A DNA stretch of 64,000 nucleotides, from assembly GCA_029717555.1 (NCBI GenBank), contig JAMDHS010000081.1, positions 27,607 to 91,606 on the forward strand, read 5' to 3'. The notes under the pieces are model-generated. The model had not been told where the DNA came from, did not search any database, and saw only the letters and a program-made list of their open reading frames with translations. The position numbers and the translations under genes are program-made. Shown piece by piece: positions 1-9,476 of the stretch; position 1 is the stretch's first letter, and each line of letters begins with the position of its first letter. Origin of the DNA: Peribolospora baueri. Taxonomy: Eukaryota; Basidiomycota; Peribolosporomycetes; Peribolosporales; Peribolosporaceae.

Positions 1-2
1 TT

Positions 3-233
3 GAACAAGCCTCCTGGGCGCGCCAGCGGTCCCCGTCGGGTCAGAACGACGGCGGGGACGCGCAGGCGGAGGTGGAGGTGGCCAGGATGTGGGTCTTGGG
101 CGACGTGGGCGGACTGGCTGCTGCGCTGAGCGAGGCGAGAGAGTTGGCCGATGGCGGGAAGAGGAGCGCTGACGTGGAGGCGGGCATCGTCTTTGGCGGC
201 GAGCAAGACGGTAAGGTGAACGCCAAGCTATAG
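3..233 (+). CDS. C-terminal end of an unidentified protein (5' part outside window)
   Basis: A + frame is open from the left edge to a TAG at 231-233. It gives about 76 residues rich in Ala, Gly, Glu and Asp, with the run RMWVLGDVGGLAAALSEARE near the middle and an end reading GEQDGKVNAKL. The balanced composition and helix-like pattern look coding, unlike the Pro/Ser-rich antisense frame over the same bases. No family is recognised. The gene would converge on the copper transporter downstream. An intron or a different frame upstream cannot be excluded because only the tail is visible. Confidence 0.4.
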   Translation, partial: EQASWARQRSPSGQNDGGDAQAEVEVARMWVLGDVGGLAAALSEARELADGGKRSADVEAGIVFGGEQDGKVNAKL

Positions 234-692
234 GTGGGCGGACAAGGGGAGGGGAGGCTGGGCATTCGATTTCCTCGTTACGACCCAACGTCCAGGCCGT
301 GTGTGTGCTCTTCAGAGGAGCCCACCAACCGGGTCAATCGTCCGTGCGTGCTGTCTTGTGTCTAGGAATTTCTCGTACTGTAGACCTAGGCAGGTTATAT
401 CCCTGCACGCACACCGTACTACGCCTTCGCCACAGGACGGAAGCCACTTCCATTCAACGGAAAAAAAAAGCTCTTGCCTCTCAGGGCGCCAGGAAGGAAA
501 GAGGAAAAAGACGGAGGAGTGGTTATACACGATCAGATACTGGAAGCCGATCAGGCCGGGTACCAAATGAACCGACCCGCCGCCGTACGTTGTCAAGTTC
601 AAAGCCAAGGGAGTAAGAATTCGTTTCTTGGCCTAACCACAGGGGGGAGGTCATCATCCATCATCTTGTCTTGGGACGAATGCAGACCTCTC
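234..692. other. Convergent intergenic region
   Basis: This is 459 bp between the end of the left partial gene and the stop of the copper transporter. It should hold both 3' UTRs. Short overlapping ORFs are present but none resembles a known protein. Confidence 0.5.
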
Positions 693-1758
693 TCAGCAGC
701 AGCAACCATCGCCCTTCGGAGAGCCGTTGTCGTCGTGCCCATTGTTGGGCGCAGGGAGCGTGTCCCAGCTGGCGACAAAAAAGCCGGCGAAGCCGCCGAC
801 GCAGATGGCGACTAGGACGAAGCCTGTCCCCATGGCGATCCCGCGTGAGGGGGAAGACGCGGGCGGAGAGCGGAGTGAGCCAGGACGCCGACGGGGACGG
901 GGTTGTGGAGGAGCGAGTCGACGGAGCACGCTTACCATTGTAGTACATGGCGAAAAGCATGATGACTGCGAGAAGGAGGGAGCGAGCGGGGGTTGAGCCG
1001 AGCCGCTCGCAGAAGGGGCGCGCTCCTGCCTAAGGAACGCTGAACAGACACTCACTGTAAGCAGCGGTGAACGGCATGGCGTGCAGCAAGCTGCGAACTA
1101 GCTGTTGCATGACCGTCGGTCTCAGCCTCGCGGGGGGTGATCCCGTCGAGGAGCCGCCGCCGAGCCCGGGCAGAACGGATCGGAGGATGGTCGTGTCAGC
1201 TTTGGGGACACCAGCATTCCGACTACGCACGTCCGCCCTGCCGGGCTGGCCTTTTCCTCCTTCTAGCTCGCCCTCGCCCTCGCCCTCCGTCCAAGCGTCG
1301 AAGCCGGAAGAGACACGATGAGCGGCGACGATGCGCCTGTCGTACTCGCGCCCGACGCGGCGGAGCATCTCGGCGATGACGACGAGGAGAAAGACGAAGA
1401 CGACTGTGCCGCCGAACTGCGCGGCCGTGCGGACGTGCCAGGAGGACGTGAGGAAACAAGTGTGGAGGACGTTCCAGTTCCCTCTGTCGAGTTTGGGTGG
1501 CATCGTTGAAGAAAAAGAGTGCAAGAAGATAGATGGGAGCCGGTCAGCTCGTCCAACGCCCTGCTGATCCGTCGCCTCAAGAAAACGGGCCACAAGTTTG
1601 GCCGCTCACAACATCGAGACTTTGCACGAGTTGGGGCCCATGTCCATGCTCATGCCCGGTGCGCTGCTGTTAGTCGTATTGGTCATCCCGCCCATGCCTC
1701 CCATGCCGCCCATGGCCCCGCTGGAAGATGAGTTACTGCCCATGCCCATGCCGCTCAT
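693..1758 (-). CDS. CTR-family high-affinity copper transporter
   Basis: Predicted to carry Cu(I) across a membrane as a trimer, like fungal Ctr proteins. Four exons read on the minus strand: 1758-1610, 1483-1056, 965-936 and 823-693. They sum to 738 nt, or 245 residues. The N-terminus is Met/Gly-rich (MGGMGGMGGM and MSMDMG), typical of copper-collecting ectodomains. TM1 follows FLTSSWHVRTAAQFGG. A long Gly/Glu/Ser cytosolic loop leads to TM2, which carries the family MxxxM motif as MLFAM. TM3 starts FVLVAICVGGFAGFF. The tail ends GDGCCC, a cysteine cluster like those that receive copper in Ctr1. The MxxxM helix is encoded on a 30-nt exon. The ATG at 1758 is the first in frame with the Met-rich domain. 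Plasma-membrane versus vacuolar location cannot be told from sequence. No copper-response element was recognised upstream. Confidence 0.88.
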
Positions 1759-3100
1759 ACCCACGTTGTGAGGTCGTCGTTCAAAGTAAAGACGGGGAAA
1801 GGCGAAGAGCGCTTTTGTAAGTGAAGTAGATAGGTAGGTCGATTGGGACGACGATGCGACGCGTCAGTGCAAGGGAGACGCGAGCGTGCCCACTATCCAT
1901 ACATAGGCCGCGAGGGACTGGAGAGCGGCGCCCATGTGAGGATAAGATGGATAAGACGGGCCCTGCCGGCCTACGATGGAATCAGCAGGCGAGCGGAGAC
2001 CAACTGAGGGCGTCTGACGGTGGACCGCACAGACGTGCCTTGCAGACGGTTGTAAGCTGTTCAGCACAGCCCTTGCCGAGCGTCGCGGTAACAGACCGCC
2101 GAACGGATGAGAAAAAAACAATTGACCAGACGGTTTCCTGGCTTCGTCGGCCTAACCCGGTGAACTTGGGGCAGCCAGACAATGAGAAAACGACCCGCCT
2201 ATCGATCTTCATGCGTCACGAGGAAACGAGAAAGCAGACCGGAGCATCATCCGGGACGAAATGGAGTATGGGCGGGTTGTTGTGGCTGCCAAAAAACTTG
2301 GAGGGGAAGGAGATGAGTCAGCAAGAATGACAAGCTTGTTGCGAGCGGACGGATGAATGGGCCCGAGGAGGGGGGAGGCCAATGCGACCGGGTGCCTGCG
2401 CAGCTGGAGAGGGGGGAGCGAAAGGGAGGACAGATGTGAGGGATACTTGATGTCCCGTCTGGGAAGACGCGAGAGCGCAAATAGTGCAAGCGGGCGAGAT
2501 GAGTAGGAAAAAGGGATCAGTTAAGTCAGTACAATCCTCGATACGAATCCTTGACCGAGATAGCATAGGATTGGAAAGGTGGTGAGATGGAGAGTAGAGG
2601 AGTGAGAGGAAAAGAAAGGGGAGGGGGTCCGACCGCTGGCTCTGGTTCTTATCCTCCGCGGCGCGACCCCGTGCGCGATTTTCGCTGCCTCCGCCGGGCC
2701 TTCTGCGTCCGTCGCCGTCTTTCCTTTCCCATCCGCCATTTGCGGCCGGCCGGTCGAAAGAACAGCCAACGTCTAGTCTTTCGCCTGCCTTGCTCGCTTC
2801 TCCCGTCTCTAGGCTGTAAGTCGAGTCGAGCGCGAGCGGTGTTAGGACGCGCACGGCCGAGCCGCTCGGACCGGAATCTCATCGAGTGCAATTTTGTATT
2901 CTCCTCTTCTTTGAAATGACGTCGAGCGCAATTCTGTATTCTCATCGTATTTGAAATAACGCGGTGCGATCGAAGACTATTGTATGCGAGAAATGCCATC
3001 GTTCTTGCACAACTCCATCACCTCGGCCCCCTTCATCGTCGCCCTTCTTCTCGCACTGCAGTGCTACTGGGCCGTCTTTGCTCCGCCGCATAGTTCAATC
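1759..3100. other. Divergent intergenic region between copper transporter and UPF0047 gene
   Basis: This 1.34-kb stretch should contain the promoters of the copper transporter (-) and the UPF0047 gene (+). ORFs of 158 and 178 codons occur here but are Arg/Pro/Ser-rich, without introns or family resemblance, and I treat them as chance. A 40-bp tandem duplication lies at 2881-2960. Confidence 0.5.
2881..2960. repeat. Two-copy 40-bp tandem repeat
   Basis: Units 2881-2920 and 2921-2960 are each exactly 40 bp. They share a GAGYGCAATTYTGTATTCTC core and a TTTGAAATRAC end, and differ at about seven positions. The unit is AT-richer than its surroundings and lies about 140 bp upstream of the UPF0047 start codon. 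Confidence 0.85.
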
Positions 3101-4354
3101 ATGCCGTATCAGAAGACTTTGTGAGCCGCCCGGAGTCCCACAACACGCTCGCCTTGACGCGACGTCGGCTTACACCTTGGCCTGACCACGTCTTCTGCGC
3201 GACCACAGTACGCTGTCCCATAGGCCCAAGGGGTGAGAGAGAGAGGGACTCATGTCATCCTCTTTCGAGAGAAGGAGAGACCGTGTTCATTTATCCCTAA
3301 CGTCATTCACAGGTGCCACCTCGTCACGGACGAAGTGGTGAACAACATCAAGGACGGCCTGCAGGGAACCAAGGTGCGCCCGCCCCCCCCCGTCGTAGTT
3401 TTACCTTTTGCAGGAACCATCGACTTGTGCTGAGCAACATGTTCCTCTCCTGGCACTTCCTTCACATGCCTTGTCCCTCCGTGCCATGTCATCCTTCAGG
3501 TTGGCATTTTGACCCTCTTCATCCAGCACACCTCTGCGGCGCTGTCCTTGAACGAGAATTTTGATCGCACCGTGCGCAAAGACATGGACATGGTGAGTCT
3601 GTCTCTTCGTCACCATTCTTCTTCTGGGTCTTTGCCGTGCATCCCCATGCGCTCACTCTCGCCCCCGCCCCCCACCCGGCCCCTTTTCCCTTGCACGCAG
3701 GCGCTGGACCGGATCGTGCCCGAGAACCTGCCGTGGCAGCACGTCGACGAAGGGTGAGAAAAGCCTTCCGTCCTTCCGTCCTTCTGCCGAGTCCATGCTG
3801 ACCCCTTCTCTTCTTCTCTGTCTGCGCCTTCTCTGTCGACGCACAGACCGGAGTGAGCATACGTGTCGTGGCGGCCGTCGTGGATGTATGCTGAGGCTGA
3901 CTCGCGGCGGATGACCGACCGCCCATTCGGTGACAGCGACTCGGCGTCACACACCAAGGCATCTTTGAGTACGTCTGCTGGCCCCTTGCCTGTTTCTCTT
4001 TGCCTGTCCAAGGAGCCGCTTTGCTCAAGCTGCCATCCATCCATCCATCCTTTGCGCTCTATCCATGCCACGTCATTTCTTCCAGTCGGCTCGACTGTCA
4101 CGGTGGTACGTCCTGTTTCCTCGGGCCGCTCCTCTCATCTCATCTCACTCAGCCCTTTGACTAACGCTTGCGTGTCCTTTTCTTCCACGCGAAACACGTC
4201 GTCGTCGGCGGCACACCGCCCGCCCGCCCTTTCTCATGACACGTAGCCCATCACAAACGGGCAGCTCAACTTGGGCACGTGGCAAGGGATCTACCTGTGC
4301 GAGTTCCGCTACAAGCCTCACGGGCGGAGGATCGTGGCTACGATCGTGCCCTAA
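3101..4354 (+). CDS. UPF0047/YjbQ-family protein
   Basis: Small conserved protein of the YjbQ/UPF0047 family. Bacterial members have weak thiamin-phosphate-synthase activity; the eukaryotic role is not settled. Nine exons give 417 nt, 138 residues, the usual family length: 3101-3120, 3209-3232, 3313-3373, 3500-3592, 3701-3753, 3847-3852, 3937-3968, 4086-4105, 4247-4354. Visible family blocks are [24 protein letters not shown] with the conserved [43 protein letters not shown] and a terminal RIVATIVP. The ATG at 3101 gives [15 protein letters not shown], matching the usual short N-terminus. Frame and the conserved EGPDD block are only restored if a 6-nt exon (3847-3852) is used. The nine-exon structure for 138 residues is unusually fragmented. 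Confidence 0.9.
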
Positions 4355-5856
4355 TGGATGGGAGAGGGAGGAGATGGAGCTCGATGGCGGATGGCGGATG
4401 GCGGATGGCGGCTTGGTCGGCGCGTCATGGATACCGAAAAGAGGCGTGCTCGGCCGTAAATAGGGGCGGGGCGCTTGATAGAGCCCTGCGGGCTTCGAGC
4501 AGAAACCGGTCCGAGAGTGCGGGCTACGGGCCGGCTGTACTTAGTAAGCGCAGGCGTGGGTAAGATAGAACGTTTGGTCGCCGAGTCGCCGAGTCGATGT
4601 TCAATGATGGTTTGTGTGATGGATGGGGTGGGCGAATGGGATTTGGATTGATTGGCGTGGGCACCGGGTGAGGACGATGGAGGGCACGTTCGACGGATGG
4701 ATATTGGTGCGGGGAAGGAAGGTGAGTACGTACATATGCCATATCCCGTTGGGCCAGGTCAGGGTGATTGTCGAGCTTTCTCTGTGTGTGTGTCCTGGAT
4801 GCTCGCTGTCATGGTCATGGTCACTGTTCGATGCGTCGCCGACGTCGTCGTCGTCCGGACGAGGTGTGGGCGAAACGAGAACGAGAGCCGGAAAGAGTTA
4901 GGGGCTTATCGAATTTCAAATGGAGGATGTTTTTAAAATGGGTTGGGGGCGCGCAAAAGTGTCTCGAGAGGGCGGCTAAGTCGTGTTGAAAGGCGGACGC
5001 TTGTCGGATTTCAAATCGTTCAAATCCCGCCACCGCCGCCTTTTATCTTCTCCCTTTTTCTTTTCTGTCCTCCGCCCCGGCCCGGTTGTCGAGGTCAGCG
5101 TCGAACCACCATCTCCCTCGCCCCCCACCTGGTCGGCCGTCGTCGTCGTCGTCGCCATTCCCCCGTCGTCGTCTCCAGCACTCGTCTTGTCTTCCCCTGG
5201 ATTCTACTTCCAGACACAGACACAGACAGACGCCACGACCGACTGACCGACCCCGACCGACCGGCTGACTGGCCCCGACTGTCCACCGACCCGGCCTGAC
5301 GTTGCCAACGTCAGCGCCCACTTACTACCCTCGCGCGTCCACACCGCGACGCCAGCTCGCCGCTTTTCGGGAGGCATTCGCTTGCTGTTCTCAAGAGCCT
5401 CGCTGTGCGGTGCCACTCTCCTCCACGCGCGGAAGACGAGATTCAACGACCAGACAAGAAAAAAAAAAGTACCCGATCCGGAGTTACTCACGGCACGCTC
5501 CAGGCTCGAGCTTCGGGATCCTTTGACTCGCCCCGTCTTTCTATTCCTCTCCGTCCGTTCTCTCCTCTCTGTCTTCCTTCTTCTCTCTCTTGGCCTTCTC
5601 TCTTTCATTCTATCTCATTCCTCTCTCTCCCGTGCATGGCCTCGCCTTCGACGATTTGATCCACCCCCGTCTCCTGCCGACCAAAGGCCCCCACATCGGC
5701 GCTGCGCTTCGTTCGCCCTTGGCATCGTTGCATCCAAACGGCCTAGCCAGCCAACCGCGCCGGCGCAACCGCTTCAGCGACCGGTCGTCGACCCAGTCCG
5801 ACCGTTGTCCTAGCTCGTCGCCACCGGTCACGCGCTCGTCGCTCCCCCACCCTTCC
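4355..5856. other. Upstream region of the cyclin gene
   Basis: About 1.5 kb between two + genes. The part from about 5030 to 5850 is strongly pyrimidine-rich on + (CT, TCGTCG, CTCTCT runs), typical of fungal promoters and leaders of highly expressed genes. The cyclin ORF is technically open from 5590, but the first 89 codons translate this low-complexity leader. An imperfect 18-bp direct repeat (GCTTRTCGRATTTCAAAT) occurs near 4900 and 5000. No gene is recognised. Confidence 0.5.
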
Positions 5857-8385
5857 ATGTACGGGTCCTCCCAGTTTCCCGACGCCTCCTCCCATTTTCC
5901 CGGAGCGTCGGCCATGTCGTACACCGCCGCCTCCCAAGCGGCACTCGGCATCGGCCACCCTCCCGACCGCTACGCGTACGACGATGGCGGCATGGGCGCC
6001 GCCCCTTCCGTCTGGGCCCTGCCGCCGGCTCCTCGGTTGCCCACTCGCCAGGCGTCCGCCGGCTGGAACTTCGACCCCTTCTTCTCCGCCGGCCACTTCC
6101 TCCAGCAGACGACGCACTACGACCTCGTCGGCCAGGCCATCCGCCGCGCAGAGGCGAACCGGGCCGCGGAGGAGATGGGTATGCCGCCCGTCTCGATGCA
6201 CCCACATCAGCCCGCTGTCCAATCCAATGCCGACTGGTACTCTCAACCCGCCGCCCCGGCTGGGGCGATGGCGACGTACGCCCATCAGCACCGTGACTAC
6301 GCTCAGGCTCCCGTGGCACAGCATCCAGCTGCCCAGCCGGCATACGACGTCGGCTACCCGCCCCGTAGCTTCGCTTTCCCTGCCGGCCAGCGTCAGGCCC
6401 ATCCCCATGCAGTCGCCACCGCGTGGCCCCACGCTTCCCAGGCTGCGTACCAGCCGCCTGCCCCGCCCACGCACTTTGACCAGCCATTCGGACCAGGCTT
6501 TGGTTACGACCGCCCGTTGATGGACCGCACCGGCACCCACTTCTCGTCCGCTCCGTACCCGCCGGCCACCGGTCACCTTTCCACGTACCATGAAGACGCT
6601 CGACTTGGCGGTGGCGTACCCTCCACTCGACAGTACGACGGCTACTATGCAGGCGGAGGCGATTACGGGTGGGATCAGGCTGCTGGCGGCGACGGGAACC
6701 ACCGCGACTACGTGGAGCAGGACGCCAATGGTCAATACGATGACATGTATGCGGCTGACTTGGTTTTCCACCCCGAGACCAAGATCATGCCGACGCCTGC
6801 ACCCCCACCCAGCGCCGAAGCCGCCCCGGCTCCTTCAGCCCCCGCACCGCCTAGCCCGGGAACTCTGGATCGATCGGCCGTCCCCTTGTGCGGTTTCGGT
6901 GTCGAGATGGTGTGGGCCATCTGCGCGGCCATGCTCGACGGCTCCGCTGTCGTCTCACCTGACCATGGCCACTCATCCGCCATGTCTTCCACCCCGTACG
7001 ACTCCCCGCACACTTTGTCGACGCCCGCTGCGAGCGCGGACCACTCGCCGAGTCAGCTTGGCCGCCGCGCCACCAGCGCTCACCGGTCCAGGCCGTCGGA
7101 TCAGCTCGGCGTAGGCCTCATGCACAAGCTCGCCATCAGCGCACTGTCCACTCCCTTCGAGAGCGCCGTTCCTCGTTCCCGAAGCGGGCAGCCCACGCCC
7201 GATGGAGGCTTCAGCTCACCGGTCAGCAGCAACGACGGGTCCGAGCCGGGTACACCTCCGTCGGCCAGCAAGGACGAGCGCGGGGGACGTTATTCGATGT
7301 CTTCGATGTCCTCGGCCAAGGGACTAGGTCTCGATGGCCTAAGCGTCGACATGGGTCCGCGCTCGTCCAGCTTGGGCGCCCGTTCGGAAAGCATCGAACG
7401 ATCTGGCGCAGTGCTACGGTTGGTGTCGCCCAGCTGGCAATGGGATGTTGCCGGCCAGCGGTTTCCGTCTCTGGTCTCCCAACTGCCCGCGGAAGGCGCG
7501 CATGACATTTCTCTCAGGTTGTGGAACGCGAAGAAGGAGAGCTTTCTCTCGAGCGACCTCACCTGGGGCGCACCTCGTGACGTTGAGCCGAGCCCGGCTT
7601 TCCGGCACTTTGCTCACCAGGTGCTCGCTCAGACGCTGCTGAGCCCCACGGCGTTACTCGCTGCCATGCTCTACGTCGCCCGTCTTCCCGGCGCTCTTGA
7701 GACGGCGCGGCCGGCAGCGGCCGAACAGATGTTGTCCGCCTTGTTCTCGCAACCCGCCGCGGCTCCTTTCAAGCTGCTCACTCTGGGCTTGATGGTCGCG
7801 AACAAGCACCTTGACGACAACACTTTCCTCAACAAGACGTGGGCTGAGGTGACTGGTATCCCGCTCAAAGAGCTTTCGATGCTGGAGTCGCACTTCCTCC
7901 TCTTGCTCTCGTATGATGTCGTGATCCCCGACCACGTCTGGAAGGAATGGCTCCGCCGCGTGCGTAAGCGCGAGGTCGGCCGGCTGGACAAGGTCACCGG
8001 CGTGATCGGCGACCGTTCTTGGCGCGCTATCACCTCGCCCTCTCCCGCAGGCACCATTGGCTCGGAGGGCTGGACGCAAGAACAGAGGCGGCTTATCGAC
8101 TCGATCGACACGATGCTCCAAGCCGTCAGCGCGCCCCCCCCGACGCTGTCGTCATCGTCTCACCATCACTACCGTCACTATTACTCGCGTCACCATCGCC
8201 AAACCAGCCCCCGTGCGCTCGGCCTATCTTCCGCCCATCATCAGTCGCTTCCGTCTTCTTCTTCTGGCTTCTTCCTGCCCCTCGCTGCGACGTATGATAT
8301 CGACCTTGATGAGGACGGACCGCTGCGACCAACGGCTCAGCCGCGCCGCACGCCGTACTCGTTCTACTCCCCCCCTGCTGCTTAA
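5857..8385 (+). CDS. Pho80/Pcl-type cyclin with long disordered N-terminus
   Basis: Likely regulatory subunit of a Pho85/CDK5-class kinase. It is a single exon of 842 codons plus stop if translation begins at MYGSSQFPDASS (5857). Residues 1 to about 500 are low-complexity, rich in Pro, Ala, His, Tyr and Ser. From about residue 520 order increases, and the cyclin box follows: FRHFAHQVLAQTLLSP, the helix PFKLLTLGLMVANKHLDDN, then FLNKTWAEVTGIPLKEL and LESHFLLLLSYDVVI. The stretch KHLDDNTFLNKTWAEV is the characteristic Pho80-like cyclin core. The tail is His/Ser-rich and ends YSPPAA. The earlier in-frame ATG at 5590 lies in pyrimidine-rich leader and is less likely. The specific Pcl branch (phosphate, glycogen, morphogenesis) cannot be assigned. 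Confidence 0.87.
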   Translation: MYGSSQFPDASSHFPGASAMSYTAASQAALGIGHPPDRYAYDDGGMGAAPSVWALPPAPRLPTRQASAGWNFDPFFSAGHFLQQTTHYDLVGQAIRRAEANRAAEEMGMPPVSMHPHQPAVQSNADWYSQPAAPAGAMATYAHQHRDYAQAPVAQHPAAQPAYDVGYPPRSFAFPAGQRQAHPHAVATAWPHASQAAYQPPAPPTHFDQPFGPGFGYDRPLMDRTGTHFSSAPYPPATGHLSTYHEDARLGGGVPSTRQYDGYYAGGGDYGWDQAAGGDGNHRDYVEQDANGQYDDMYAADLVFHPETKIMPTPAPPPSAEAAPAPSAPAPPSPGTLDRSAVPLCGFGVEMVWAICAAMLDGSAVVSPDHGHSSAMSSTPYDSPHTLSTPAASADHSPSQLGRRATSAHRSRPSDQLGVGLMHKLAISALSTPFESAVPRSRSGQPTPDGGFSSPVSSNDGSEPGTPPSASKDERGGRYSMSSMSSAKGLGLDGLSVDMGPRSSSLGARSESIERSGAVLRLVSPSWQWDVAGQRFPSLVSQLPAEGAHDISLRLWNAKKESFLSSDLTWGAPRDVEPSPAFRHFAHQVLAQTLLSPTALLAAMLYVARLPGALETARPAAAEQMLSALFSQPAAAPFKLLTLGLMVANKHLDDNTFLNKTWAEVTGIPLKELSMLESHFLLLLSYDVVIPDHVWKEWLRRVRKREVGRLDKVTGVIGDRSWRAITSPSPAGTIGSEGWTQEQRRLIDSIDTMLQAVSAPPPTLSSSSHHHYRHYYSRHHRQTSPRALGLSSAHHQSLPSSSSGFFLPLAATYDIDLDEDGPLRPTAQPRRTPYSFYSPPAA

Positions 8386-9476
8386 TATTTGTCGCCCGTC
8401 TCCCGTTCCCGTCCGCCGATTCCATCTCATGTCATCTCATCTGGATCCTTTGTCCCTCTCTTCTCTGTCCCCCTCCCTCCCCCCTCCCCCCTTCCTTCCT
8501 TCCTCTCCTCGTCTCGACCGCCTGCCTTCCTTCTCCTTCCCCTTGACCGGAACCGCCGACCGATCGTTCATCAAGATGCACTCCTCTCACTCACGTTAGA
8601 GGCGATTTTCCCGTAGCTAGCTACGTTAAAGGCGATTCTCCTGTAGCTAGCTAGTTAGCCACCCTCCCAGCCACTCTGCTTACCTGTCAGCACACACACT
8701 GGCGGCTCGGCTCCCTCCCCCGTTCTTTTTTTTGCGCCCGCCCCCCATTTTCCGAATCCTAACGAAAGCGTGATTTGGTTTGGCCGACAAGTTGAGCGCG
8801 GGTTGCGTACATACAGAGCATGTCTCGCGTGTCCGGTCGCTTTGGAGCTTTTGTGGCGGTTCCACGGGGGCTCACAGTCAAAAAGGGCTGTCTGGGAACT
8901 CGCCTTGTCCAGCAGGCCAAGCTAGGGAGGTCGGGCGACTAGAAGGTGAACGGGATGGGATACGGGTTACGATTGCAACGAAGGAAAAAGAAAAAAAAAA
9001 AAAATAAGAACGAACTATTCAAACCCGATGAAATCCATCCATCCAATCCATTCGGAAAAAAATTTCAAAGCTCCAAAGAGAAAAAAAAGAAAAGATAGCC
9101 GAACCGGAAAGGAGGAGAGAAGACTGATATGGAGGAAACCAGAGAGACCGGAGATGAAACTAAGTGGCTAGCTAGCTAGCTCCCGGCGATTCCAACGACG
9201 CGGCTAAGTACAGGAGGGCGATGACCGGGAGCGAGAGAAAGGAGAGAGAGGGAGGGAGTATTGGAGACGGGCGGAAGAGGAGCGTAGGGAACGTCCAAGC
9301 GCAGACGGAAACAGAGAGGCTCCGAAGGCAGGTAAGAAAGAAAGACAGACGGGTGGGTGAAGCGGGTCCAGTGAGAGCAGGTATAGTAGAGAGGAACGGG
9401 CGACGAAGGGACGGTGACCAAAAGAGGAGGAGGGGAAGGGAGGGAGTCGCCACGAAACGGTGAGACAGCGGGGCGC
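8386..9476. other. Convergent intergenic region
   Basis: About 1.1 kb between the cyclin stop and the PX-protein stop. It is pyrimidine-rich at first, then contains A-tracts near 8990-9005 and 9055-9095 and several AGCT runs (TAGCTAGCTAG near 8613, 8643 and 9170). A 30-bp tandem duplication lies at 8593-8652. No gene is supported. Confidence 0.5.
8593..8652. repeat. Two-copy 30-bp tandem repeat
   Basis: Units 8593-8622 and 8623-8652 begin ACGTTA(G/A)AGGCGATT and end GTAGCTAGCT. They differ at three positions, all transitions. They lie about 210 bp after the cyclin stop codon and probably fall in its 3' UTR. Confidence 0.88.

Noticed and set aside
1854-2330. 158-codon ORF on plus upstream of the copper transporter
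   Set aside because: No introns, no domain, polar and Arg-rich; lies in a probable promoter.
5018-5030. GTTCAAATCC resembling a tRNA B box
   Set aside because: Flanks cannot form the T-arm stem and there is no A box at a proper distance.
5743-6771. 342-codon ORF on minus
   Set aside because: Exact antisense of the cyclin N-terminus, Arg/Val/Gly-rich with no domain; a by-product of GC-rich codon use.
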